From: Arthrobacter sp. FW305-BF8
Lineage (GTDB): Bacteria > Actinomycetota > Actinomycetes > Actinomycetales > Micrococcaceae
Length of the DNA stretch: 64,000 nt
Direction of reading: 5' to 3'
NCBI RefSeq assembly: GCF_021789315.1
Contig: NZ_CP084561.1
Span: 1,922,001 to 1,986,000, forward strand
In this document: positions 34,729 to 42,015 of the stretch, one piece after another
Layout: every line of letters begins with the position of its first letter
Position numbering within the stretch: position 1 is the stretch's first letter
Program-made: the position numbers and the translations under genes
The notes under the pieces: generated by a model
Seen by the model: only the letters and a program-made list of their open reading frames with translations
Told to the model about the DNA's origin: nothing
Databases searched by the model: none

Positions 34729-36279
34729 ATGAGCGATACGACTCAAACTTCCGGCCACTCCGGCGCCGGCGAAGACGAATACACGCCCACCGGCACAGAC
34801 CAGGTGGCTGAACATCTGGCGGCCATGGACGACGACGAGGCGGAGCTTCGCGCCGCGTCCCTCCGCGCCGGACTGGACGACTACGAACTCGACGAAGATG
34901 ACGCCGCGCTCCTCAGCGGCGTGCACGACGAGGACGAGCTCGAGGGTCCGCTCAAGCTCGACCCCGTGCTCGCCATCATCGGCCGCCCGAACGTTGGCAA
35001 GTCCACCCTCGTCAACCGCATCCTGGGCCGCCGCGAGGCGGTCGTGGAGGACACCCCCGGTGTGACGCGCGACCGCGTGATGTACTCGGCGAACTGGAAC
35101 GGGCGCAACTTCACGCTGGTGGATACCGGCGGCTGGGAGCACGATGCCCGCGGCATCCATGCCCGGGTGGCGGAGCAGGCCGAAATGGCAGTGGAGCTGG
35201 CTGACGCAGTGCTGTTCGTCGTCGACTCGGCAGTGGGCGCGACCGCCACCGACGAGGCCGTGGTGAAGATGCTCCGGCGGAGCAAGAAGCCTGTCATCCT
35301 CGTGGCCAACAAGGTGGACGACTTCGTACAGGAAGCCGACTCCGCAGTCCTGTGGGGCCTGGGCTTCGGCGAGCCGTACCCCGTCTCCGCGCTGCACGGC
35401 CGCGGCGTCGCCGACCTGCTCGACCACGTTATGGACACCCTGCCGGAGTTCTCCACCGTTGAGGGCATCGAACGCTCCGGCGGCCCGCGCCGGATTGCCC
35501 TGATCGGACGCCCCAACGTCGGCAAGTCCTCCCTGCTGAACAAGCTTGCCGGCTCCGAGCGCGTGGTGGTGGACAACACTGCCGGCACCACCCGCGACCC
35601 GGTCGACGAATTCATCGAGCTCGGCGGCCAAACCTGGCGTTTCGTGGATACCGCCGGCATCCGCCGGCGCCAGCACATGGCGCAGGGCGCCGATTTCTAT
35701 GCCTCGCTCCGGACCCAGAGCGCGCTGGAAAAGGCGGAGGTCGCCGTCGTTCTTCTTGCTGTTGATGAGGTGCTCAGCGAGCAGGACGTCCGCATCCTGC
35801 AGCTGGCCATTGAGTCGGGGCGTGCCCTGGTGCTCGCTTTCAACAAGTGGGACCTTCTGGACGACGAACGGCGCCGGTACCTGGAACGCGAAATCGAGCA
35901 GGACCTGGCGCACGTGGAGTGGGCGCCGCGCGTCAACATCTCCGCCAAGACGGGCTGGCACAAGGACCGCCTGGTGCCGGCGCTGGAGCTGGCGCTGGAA
36001 AACTGGGACAGGCGCATTCCGACCGGACGGCTCAACGCCTTCCTGGGCGAGCTGGTGGCGGCACACCCGCACCCGGTCCGCGGCGGCAAGCAGCCCCGCA
36101 TCCTGTTCGGCACGCAGGCTTCCAGCCGGCCGCCGAAGTTCGTCCTGTTCACCACGGGATTCCTGGACCCGGGCTACCGCCGGTTCATCACCCGCCGCCT
36201 GCGGGAAACCTTCGGCTTCGAGGGTACGCCCATCGAGGTCAGCATGCGGGTTCGTGAAAAGCGCGGCAAGAAGCGTTAA
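34729..36279 (+). CDS. der: Ribosome biogenesis GTPase Der (EngA)
   Basis: 516 aa. Two tandem GTPase domains: first G1 GRPNVGKSTLVNRILGRREAVVEDTPGVTRD, second GRPNVGKSSLLNKLAGSERVVVDNTAGTTRD, each followed by NKxD motifs (ANKVDDF, FNKWDLL), then the C-terminal KH-like domain (GGKQPRILFGTQASSRPPKFVLFTTGF). Needed for 50S maturation. About 75 acidic, disordered residues precede the first domain, longer than in E. coli but usual in actinobacteria. Last gene of the parA-der operon. Confidence 0.97.
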   Translation: MSDTTQTSGHSGAGEDEYTPTGTDQVAEHLAAMDDDEAELRAASLRAGLDDYELDEDDAALLSGVHDEDELEGPLKLDPVLAIIGRPNVGKSTLVNRILGRREAVVEDTPGVTRDRVMYSANWNGRNFTLVDTGGWEHDARGIHARVAEQAEMAVELADAVLFVVDSAVGATATDEAVVKMLRRSKKPVILVANKVDDFVQEADSAVLWGLGFGEPYPVSALHGRGVADLLDHVMDTLPEFSTVEGIERSGGPRRIALIGRPNVGKSSLLNKLAGSERVVVDNTAGTTRDPVDEFIELGGQTWRFVDTAGIRRRQHMAQGADFYASLRTQSALEKAEVAVVLLAVDEVLSEQDVRILQLAIESGRALVLAFNKWDLLDDERRRYLEREIEQDLAHVEWAPRVNISAKTGWHKDRLVPALELALENWDRRIPTGRLNAFLGELVAAHPHPVRGGKQPRILFGTQASSRPPKFVLFTTGFLDPGYRRFITRRLRETFGFEGTPIEVSMRVREKRGKKR

Positions 36280-36370
36280 TTACGACACACCGGGCGGCGA
36301 ATACCGGAAAGTGTCACTGGCACCCGCCGGAATCGTGTAAGCTCTTCTAGGTGGTTCGGCCGGACTGCTT

Positions 36371-36397
36371 AGATGAAATTCTTCGGAAGATTCATCT
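36371..36397 (+). other. Leader hairpin upstream of tRNA-Pro
   Basis: agatgaa (36371-36377) pairs with ttcatct (36391-36397); inside, ttc-ttcg-gaa forms a second short stem with a UUCG loop. It lies 21 nt before the tRNA and is probably part of the precursor leader. Confidence 0.5.
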
Positions 36398-36418
36398 GGC
36401 GGAGAACGGCGGAACTGA

Positions 36419-36492
<74 letters not shown>

Positions 36493-36498
36493 CCGCAT

Positions 36499-36536
36499 GA
36501 AAACCCCGCCAACCCAACAGGGTTGGCGGGGTTTTC
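36499..36536. terminator. tRNA-Pro / fpg-type gene bidirectional terminator
   Basis: gaaaaccccgccaaccc (36499-36515) pairs perfectly with gggttggcggggttttc (36520-36536), loop of 4. The T-run on the plus strand and A-run upstream make it a good terminator on both strands; 36537-36605 holds nothing else recognisable. Confidence 0.95.
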
Positions 36537-36605
36537 TGTTGCCCCGAGTCTGAGGTTGGAGAACGACGCCGGCTGGTTGCCCGCCGTCGTCCACGCGGCA
36601 GCGTG

Positions 36606-37478
36606 CTACTTGAGGAAGCGCGACGTCCTGCGGTCGGCCAGGATCTTGCCGTTGGTCTGGCAGGTTGGGCAATACTGCAGTGCAGTATCCGCAAAGGACA
36701 CTTCCCGGACCGTGTCCCCGCATACCGGGCAGGGCTGGCCCGCGCGGCCATGCACGTTCATGCCGCTCCGTTTCGCATCCTTGAGGTCCGCGGGCGCCTT
36801 TCCCTGGGCTTGGGCCACTGCGGCTCCCAGGACCGTGTGGATGGAGTCGAACAGGACCCCGACCTTCGCCGGCTCCAGGGAATTGGCCATGGCGAACGGG
36901 GAAATTTTCGCTGCGTGCAGGATCTCGTCGCTGTACGCGTTTCCGATGCCGGCAATGACACTCTGGCTCCGCAGCACGCCCTTGATCTGGTGCGCGTGCC
37001 CGGCAAGGATCTCGGCGAACATCTCCCGGGTGAAGGCCGGCACGAGCGGATCCGGCCCTAGGTCTGCGATGCCGGGAACGTCCCCGGGCTTTGACACCAC
37101 GTAGATTGCCAGGCCCTTCTTGGTGCCGGCCTCGGTCAGGTCGATGCCCACCTTCCGGCCGTCGCCGTCCGCAAGGTGCAGCCGGGCCGCAATGGGACCT
37201 TTGCCGGGCCGGAGCGGATCGGGCGAGGGATTTTCGGTGTAGCGGACCCAGCCGGCCCTGGCGAGGTGAAAGACGAGATACAGGCCGTCAGCGTTGATGC
37301 TGACAAACTTCCCGAACCGCTCGACTCCGGTGATAACCCGGCCCGCCAGCGCCGTGTAGGGCGGGTCGGCCGTCTTGAGGACCGCCACGGACAGGATCTG
37401 CATCTTCTCCAGCACCGCGCCGCGCAGCCGTGTGTCGAGGAACGTGCTCAGTGCGGCCACCTCGGGTAGTTCCGGCAT
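36606..37478 (-). CDS. Fpg/Nei family DNA glycosylase
   Basis: 290 aa from ATG 37478; the 37478-38147 part of the open frame belongs to other genes. The mature N-terminus PELPEV gives the catalytic Pro2 and Glu3. The H2TH region (SQSVIAGIGNAYSDEILHAAKISPF) and a C-terminal zinc finger with CPVCG and CPTCQTNGKILADRRTSRFLK are present; the finger ends in the conserved Arg-rich loop. Excises oxidised bases and cleaves the abasic site. Fpg (8-oxoguanine) and Nei (oxidised pyrimidines) cannot be separated with confidence here; features such as the shorter N-terminal domain lean toward the actinobacterial Nei-like subgroup. Confidence 0.9.
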   Translation of the reverse strand: MPELPEVAALSTFLDTRLRGAVLEKMQILSVAVLKTADPPYTALAGRVITGVERFGKFVSINADGLYLVFHLARAGWVRYTENPSPDPLRPGKGPIAARLHLADGDGRKVGIDLTEAGTKKGLAIYVVSKPGDVPGIADLGPDPLVPAFTREMFAEILAGHAHQIKGVLRSQSVIAGIGNAYSDEILHAAKISPFAMANSLEPAKVGVLFDSIHTVLGAAVAQAQGKAPADLKDAKRSGMNVHGRAGQPCPVCGDTVREVSFADTALQYCPTCQTNGKILADRRTSRFLK

Positions 37479-37631
37479 GGCACCACTTTGCCACACGGTA
37501 GGCCGGATTGGGCGGTTCCCGCAGGCATACCGGCTCATCCGGCGGCTAGGGAGTTGTGCATATACTTTCAACCGGTGGCTGTTCCCTACGCCTCCGTTGA
37601 CATTGGTGATTGACCCGATGAAAGGCCCCTG

Positions 37632-38018
37632 ATGAGCAACATTCCCTCTGATCTGTCCTACACCGCCGAGCACGAATGGGTGACCGCACCGAACGCCGAT
37701 GGTGTTGTCCGCGTGGGGATCACCGACTTCGCACAGGACGCCCTCGGGGATGTCGTCTACGCCCAGATGCCCGAAGTTGGCACCACTGTTAAGGCAAACG
37801 ACGTCGTCGGTGAGGTGGAGTCCACGAAGAGCGTCAGCGACATCTATGCTCCTGTCTCCGGCGAGATTGTGGCCCGCAACGAGGCGCTCGACGGCGATTC
37901 TGCGCTCATCAACTCCGATCCGTACGGGGACGGCTGGCTCATTGAAGTCAAGCTGGCCGAACCTGATGCAGTGGATTCCCTGCTCAGTGCATCGGAGTAC
38001 GAACAACAGGTAGGCTAA
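37632..38018 (+). CDS. gcvH: Glycine cleavage system H protein
   Basis: 128 aa. Lipoyl carrier: the modification site is K66 in VGEVESTKSVSDIYAPVSGEI. HEWVTAPNADGVVRVGITDFAQDALGDVV upstream is the family signature. The other gcv genes (P, T) are not nearby; gcvH alone beside garA is a conserved actinobacterial arrangement (Rv1826-Rv1827), perhaps because GarA touches the same lipoyl-dependent metabolism. A TATACT hexamer at 37561-37566 is a possible -10. Confidence 0.97.
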   Translation: MSNIPSDLSYTAEHEWVTAPNADGVVRVGITDFAQDALGDVVYAQMPEVGTTVKANDVVGEVESTKSVSDIYAPVSGEIVARNEALDGDSALINSDPYGDGWLIEVKLAEPDAVDSLLSASEYEQQVG

Positions 38019-38037
38019 AGCTAACCGGTCCCGCTGC

Positions 38038-38075
38038 CCGGCCACCGGAGTCCAGCCATGGAGTCCTGTGGCCGG
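38038..38075 (+). terminator. Candidate terminator hairpin between gcvH and garA
   Basis: ccggccac (38038-38045) pairs with gtggccgg (38068-38075), and the inner ggagtcc copies continue the stem with one mismatch. It begins 20 bp after the gcvH stop. No T-run; activity uncertain. Confidence 0.55.
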
Positions 38076-38164
38076 ACGGCGGGCGGCATATCGGTTCTGC
38101 CAGGCAGTTCCGGACGGTACGCGTTGATTGCAGGGGGACATCTGCAACGAAAGAGGAGGAATCC

Positions 38165-38641
38165 ATGGTTGGCGGCGAACAGAACCACACCAGCGGCGAT
38201 TACGGCACAGGTGCGGGCAGGGCCTCGGAAACCACCTCGATCAACCTCACTCCGGTTCATGACGAGCCGACGATCGTACCCAAGCTCTCCCCGGAGGAAC
38301 GCTCTGCCGTCGAGGCACTGCCCTCCGGTTCCGCCCTGCTTGTGGCCCACAGCGGGCCGAACTCGGGTGCCCGTTTCCTCCTTGACTCCGATGTCACCAC
38401 GGCCGGGCGGCACCCGGATGCTGACATTTTCCTCGACGACGTGACGGTCTCCCGCCGCCACGTCGAGTTCCGGCGCACACCGCGGAGCTTCGAGGTGGTG
38501 GACACCGGAAGCCTGAACGGCACCTACGTCAACCATGACCGCGTGGACAGCGTGGAACTGAGGTCCGGAAACGAAGTCCAGATTGGCAAGTTCCGCCTCA
38601 CCTTCTACCTGAGCCCTGCCCGCGCAGCAGGACGCGTCTGA
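38165..38641 (+). CDS. garA: FHA-domain signalling protein GarA (OdhI)
   Basis: 158 aa; ATG 38165 after GAGGAGG. The phosphorylation motif E22-T-T-S25 (SETTSINL) is followed by an FHA domain (about 60-140: AGRHPDADIFLDDVTVSRRHVEFRR, then GSLNGTYVNHDRVDS) with the phosphothreonine-binding Arg, Ser and Asn. In Mycobacterium and Corynebacterium the two Thr are targets of PknG and PknB/PknA, after which the FHA domain folds back and releases inhibition of 2-oxoglutarate dehydrogenase. The same switch is expected here. Lies in the conserved gcvH-garA-ftsR-DUF151-merR run. Confidence 0.95.
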   Translation: MVGGEQNHTSGDYGTGAGRASETTSINLTPVHDEPTIVPKLSPEERSAVEALPSGSALLVAHSGPNSGARFLLDSDVTTAGRHPDADIFLDDVTVSRRHVEFRRTPRSFEVVDTGSLNGTYVNHDRVDSVELRSGNEVQIGKFRLTFYLSPARAAGRV

Positions 38642-38657
38642 TTCGGAGCGGCTGCCT

Positions 38658-39380
38658 GTGGCAATGGCACAACCGGAGCGCCGGGGACCACTGGTCCTGA
38701 ACATCGGGGAAGTGCTCGCTCAGTTGAGCGACGACTTTCCGAGCATGACGGCGTCGAAAATCAGGTTCCTTGAGGAAAAAGGGCTCATCAATCCCCGGCG
38801 TACGCCCGCGGGCTACCGGCAGTACTCGGACAGCGACGTCGAACGGCTGCGCTTCGTCCTGTCGCTTCAGCGCGACCAGTATCTGCCGCTCAAGGTCATC
38901 AAGGACTACCTTGACGCGATCGACCGGGGTGAGCGGCCCGAGAACCTCCCGCCCGGGGTCACGGTGTCCCCGCGGATCGTCTCGGACGAGCTCGCCGCGG
39001 AACTGCAGAACAAGGCGCGCAGGCTCAGCGAGGAGCAGCTGCGCGCGGAGTCGGGTGCCAGCGTGCCGCTTTTGCAGTCCCTGCTCAGCTTCGGCCTCAT
39101 CGGGCACACCGACGGCAAATTCGACGAGCACGCCCTCCAGGTGGCCCGCGCCTGTGTCCAGCTGGAGAGCCACGGCCTGGAGCCCCGGCACCTCCGCCCC
39201 TTCCAGGCTGCCGCGGAGCGCGAGTTCGGACTCGTGGAACGCGCCGTGGCCACCCTGACCTCGCGCAGGGACGCTGCGTCGCAGGCCCGCGCGGCGGAAG
39301 CAGCCAGGGAAATCAGCGACCTCTGCCTCACCCTGCACCGCGCCCTTGTCCAGGACCGTATCTCGCGGATGGAAATCTGA
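38658..39380 (+). CDS. ftsR: MerR-type transcriptional regulator FtsR
   Basis: 240 aa, GTG 38658 (ATG 38664 is an alternative). A winged-helix MerR domain near the N-terminus: LNIGEVLAQLSDDFPSMTASKIRFLEEKGLINPRRTPAGYRQYSDSD, but with atypical spacing (DDFPSMTASKIRF) known from the Rv1828/FtsR group. The C-terminal part is helical without a metal-binding Cys motif. In Corynebacterium glutamicum FtsR activates ftsZ; a cell-division role is therefore likely. Its stop codon overlaps the start of the DUF151 gene. Confidence 0.92.
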   Translation: MAMAQPERRGPLVLNIGEVLAQLSDDFPSMTASKIRFLEEKGLINPRRTPAGYRQYSDSDVERLRFVLSLQRDQYLPLKVIKDYLDAIDRGERPENLPPGVTVSPRIVSDELAAELQNKARRLSEEQLRAESGASVPLLQSLLSFGLIGHTDGKFDEHALQVARACVQLESHGLEPRHLRPFQAAAEREFGLVERAVATLTSRRDAASQARAAEAAREISDLCLTLHRALVQDRISRMEI

Positions 39381-39886
39381 TGATCGAAGTCGAGATTGTG
39401 GGCGTCCGCATCGAATTGCCCTCAAACCAGCCCCTGGTCCTGCTCCGCGAGATGCATGGAGAGCGGCACGTTCCCATCTGGATCGGGACGCCCGAGGCAA
39501 GCGCCATCGCGCTGGCGCAGCAGGGCGTGGTGCCGCCGCGGCCCATGACCCACGACCTGCTCGTGGACGTGGTGGAGACGCTTGGCCATTCCGTGGTCAG
39601 CGTGAACATCGTGGCCGTGGAGGACAACATCTTTTACGGCCAGCTCCAGTTCGACAACGGGGCCACTGTGAGCTCCAGGGCATCCGACGCCCTGGCCATC
39701 GCGCTGCGGGCCAAATGCCGGATCTGGTGCGCTGACTCCGTCATGGACGAGGCCGGCGTGCGCATCACCGAACACGACGAGGGCGAGGACACGGAACCCG
39801 GTCCTCCCACCGTGGAGGAGGAGCGCGAGCTCCGCAGGTTCCGGGAGTTCCTTGACGACGTCGAGCCCGAGGATTTCGACGGCTAA
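39380..39886 (+). CDS. Bifunctional nuclease family protein (DUF151)
   Basis: 168 aa. The family core is clear: VPIWIGTPEASAIALAQQGVVPPRPMTHDLLVDVV and ISARASDAIALA-type sequence (VSSRASDALAIALRAKCRIW). Plant and bacterial members have been reported as nucleases, but the bacterial role is poorly defined. ATG overlaps the ftsR TGA by one base; positional equivalent of Rv1829. The C-terminal 35 residues are acidic. Cytosolic. Confidence 0.92.
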   Translation: MIEVEIVGVRIELPSNQPLVLLREMHGERHVPIWIGTPEASAIALAQQGVVPPRPMTHDLLVDVVETLGHSVVSVNIVAVEDNIFYGQLQFDNGATVSSRASDALAIALRAKCRIWCADSVMDEAGVRITEHDEGEDTEPGPPTVEEERELRRFREFLDDVEPEDFDG

Positions 39887-39892
39887 GGTCAC

Positions 39893-39910
39893 GTTAAGGT
39901 TAAAGTTAAG
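39893..39910 (+). promoter_or_regulatory. Three tandem GTTAAG-type hexamers upstream of the second MerR gene
   Basis: GTTAAG (39893), GTTAAA (39899), GTTAAG (39905) with no gap, preceded by a related CTAAGG at 39883-39888. They lie 7 bp after the DUF151 stop and about 42 bp upstream of a good -35/-10 pair. MerR proteins usually bind palindromes or direct repeats near their own promoters, so these are candidate binding sites for FtsR or the downstream MerR. Confidence 0.5.
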
Positions 39911-39951
39911 GCTGAAAGTTTCGACACGCCCCACCAATCATGCGAACGTCT

Positions 39952-39980
39952 TTGACCTTGGGCCATGGCAGGCCTAACGT
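39952..39980 (+). promoter_or_regulatory. Sigma-70 type promoter of the second MerR gene
   Basis: TTGACC (39952-39957), 17-bp spacer, TAACGT (39975-39980). It directs transcription of the gene at 40139 with a leader of about 150 nt. This is one of the best consensus-like promoters in the window. Confidence 0.65.
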
Positions 39981-40138
39981 CGAAGGTACCAAGTTCCCAT
40001 TGCATACGACAGCGGCGCAAGTCACACTGGAAAGTGCTACTCCGGCCGAATTACAAGCGTGAATTTCAACCGGACTTCATGCAGGTAGCAGCTGTTGCGG
40101 CAACTTCCCCAGGGGAGCTCATGACAAGGAGGATCCAC

Positions 40139-40735
40139 GTGAGTCCGAAAGGCGAAGCAGGCGAGCTGAAGCAACCCTCGACGGCCGGCGTAGCCGTGCC
40201 CGCAAGCGGTGCTCAGGGCCTTCTCTTCACTGAGGATCTCCCGGTTCTGGATGAGGACGCCGGCTACCGCGGCCCCACTGCCTGCAAGGCCGCCGGCATT
40301 ACGTACCGGCAGCTCGATTACTGGGCCCGCACCGGCCTGGTGGAGCCTGCAGTCCGCGGCGCAGCAGGCTCCGGTTCCCAGCGGCTCTATGGTTTCCGCG
40401 ACATCCTGGTCCTGAAAGTCGTCAAGCGGCTGCTGGACACCGGCGTATCGCTGCAGCAGATCCGCAGCGCGGTGGAGCACCTCCGTGAACGTGGTGTTGA
40501 GGACCTGGCCCAGATCACCCTCATGAGCGACGGCGCCAGCGTCTACGAATGCACCTCCGCGGACGAGGTCATCGATCTCGTGCAGGGCGGCCAGGGCGTG
40601 TTCGGCATCGCTGTGGGCCGGGTGTGGCGCGAAGTCGAGGGGAGCCTCGCCTCGCTGCCCAGCGAGCACGCCGGCGACCAGACGTTCCCGGACGACGAAC
40701 TTAGCAAGCGCCGCGCGGCCCGCAAGATCGGCTAG
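40139..40735 (+). CDS. MerR family transcriptional regulator (Rv1830 position)
   Basis: 198 aa from GTG 40139, with AAGGAGG 8-14 nt upstream; a longer frame from 39965 crosses the promoter and is rejected. MerR DNA-binding helices: YRGPTACKAAGITYRQLDYWARTGLV, GSQRLYGFRDILVLKVVKRLLDTGVSLQQIRSAVEHLR. The C-terminal part (about 130-180) is a small alpha/beta region without metal-binding cysteines. Orthologues are conserved next to ftsR and the DUF151 gene across actinobacteria and influence growth and antibiotic tolerance in mycobacteria. Target genes unknown here. Confidence 0.92.
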   Translation: MSPKGEAGELKQPSTAGVAVPASGAQGLLFTEDLPVLDEDAGYRGPTACKAAGITYRQLDYWARTGLVEPAVRGAAGSGSQRLYGFRDILVLKVVKRLLDTGVSLQQIRSAVEHLRERGVEDLAQITLMSDGASVYECTSADEVIDLVQGGQGVFGIAVGRVWREVEGSLASLPSEHAGDQTFPDDELSKRRAARKIG

Positions 40736-40758
40736 CGGCGCCAGCCACGAGAATAAGC

Positions 40759-40791
40759 AGAAGGCCGCCTCCCGTCGGGAGGCGGCCTTCT
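40759..40791. terminator. Bidirectional terminator between merR and the orphan parA
   Basis: agaaggccgcctccc (40759-40773) pairs perfectly with gggaggcggccttct (40777-40791), 3-nt loop, followed by ctgtctc. Located between convergent genes. Confidence 0.93.
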
Positions 40792-40847
40792 CTGTCTCAA
40801 CATTTCGGCGTGATCCGGCATCAGGCTGGCCCCGGAACCGGGGCTGC

Positions 40848-41681
40848 TTACCGGGCGCTGCGGCTGCGGCTGGTCTTGTTGGCGGCCAGAAGATTTCCCA
40901 GCAGCGTGTCGTAGAGCCCGGCCGCGGTCTTGGCTGAGTCCCCGGGCCAGTGATGGACGGAGTGCGCCGCGCCCTGGATTTGCTGCCAGTTCGCCTGCTC
41001 CGGTATGTGCGGAGCCAGCAGGAGGTCGCCGAACATGGCCTGCATCTCAGAAAGCCGGAAGGCGTGCTCGGAGGACCCGGAGCGTACCCGGTTGGCGACG
41101 ATCCCGGCGGGGGAGAGATTCGGGGCAAATTCCTGCCGGAACAGCTGGATGGCCCGCATGGTGCGTTCAGTGCCGGCCACGGAGAAGAGCCCGGGCTCAG
41201 CGACCAGCGCCACCTTGTTGCTGGCGGACCAGGCCATACGGGTCAGGCCATTCAGGGACGGCGGGCAATCCACCAGGACGAGTTCATACGCGTCTGCGCC
41301 GGAGAGCACCGCGGACAGCCTGCGCAAATCACGTTTGCCGAGGTCAGGCCGGTCGTAGATACCGGTGTACGCGGACCCGACGGCGACATCGAGCACCGCT
41401 GGGCCGGAACCGTTGACGGCTGCCCGGCTGATCCAGCCGCTGGGCACGACGTTCTCGGCGATCTTGGCCTTGCGCGGATTCTTCAGCATCCTGCCGATGT
41501 CCAGCTTGTCGCTGGGCTGCACGCCGAGGGCTGTGCTGGCGTCGGCATGGGGATCGAGGTCCACTACGAGGGTGGGGATGCCTGCGGCCAGTGCCGCAGA
41601 CGCCAGTCCGGTTGTAACGGATGTCTTGCCGACACCGCCCTTGAGGCTGCTGATGCTGACTACTTGCACTTGAGAGACCAA
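40848..41681 (-). CDS. Orphan ParA/MinD-like ATPase
   Basis: 277 aa if TTG 41681 is the start; an in-frame GTG at 41669 would give MQVVSISSLKGG and is equally plausible, as no good ribosome site supports either. Deviant Walker A SSLKGGVGKTSVTTGLASAAL, A' TLVVDLDPHADASTALG, Walker B YELVLVDCPPSLNGLTRMAW. No ParB, FlhF or cognate partner is adjacent. The C-terminal tail is Arg/Ser-rich (NKTSRSRSAR). ParA-like proteins position DNA, division or polar complexes; the cargo is unknown here. Confidence 0.88.
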   Translation of the reverse strand: MVSQVQVVSISSLKGGVGKTSVTTGLASAALAAGIPTLVVDLDPHADASTALGVQPSDKLDIGRMLKNPRKAKIAENVVPSGWISRAAVNGSGPAVLDVAVGSAYTGIYDRPDLGKRDLRRLSAVLSGADAYELVLVDCPPSLNGLTRMAWSASNKVALVAEPGLFSVAGTERTMRAIQLFRQEFAPNLSPAGIVANRVRSGSSEHAFRLSEMQAMFGDLLLAPHIPEQANWQQIQGAAHSVHHWPGDSAKTAAGLYDTLLGNLLAANKTSRSRSAR

Positions 41682-42015
41682 TACCTAACGCCGGTTGCCG
41701 TGTTGGGGTACGTTCCGTTCCGGTGCTGCCGGAACCGGCTGCAGGAACAGGGGCAGGCTTCCGCCGCCCCATTCATCATATGTTGACCTCGGCCGGATTC
41801 CCTTCTTCTGCGGATCCGGGCATGCCTCGCCGGCCGGACGTCCCTCCGTCGTCGTCCGGCGGCAGAAAACAGCACTAAATACGGGCTTGGCAGTGAATAT
41901 GGCCCGGACATGACGGATAATTCTGTGACGGTAGACACAATGATTTGTGTTTCGTCCGGCCCGTCTTACACACTGTGACCACTCACCGATACACCCGCAA
42001 TGATGCAGGAGAAGT
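41682..42015. other. Divergent intergenic region, 334 bp, upstream of pyruvate carboxylase
   Basis: Holds the promoters of the orphan parA and pyc. A GATAAT hexamer (41916-41921) is a possible -10 for pyc. Regulatory-looking palindromes at 41924-41950 are listed separately. Near 42004-42015 a GGAGAAG ribosome site precedes ATG 42016. No small gene is supported. Confidence 0.5.
41924..41950. promoter_or_regulatory. Overlapping CRP-like site and palindrome upstream of pyc
   Basis: TGTGA-cggtag-ACACA (41924-41939) matches the CRP/GlxR consensus TGTGA-N6-TCACA except one base. Overlapping it, acacaa-tgat-ttgtgt (41935-41950) is a perfect 6-4-6 palindrome. The pair lies 66-92 bp before the pyc start, directly after a GATAAT -10-like hexamer, a position suited to repression. 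Confidence 0.45.
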
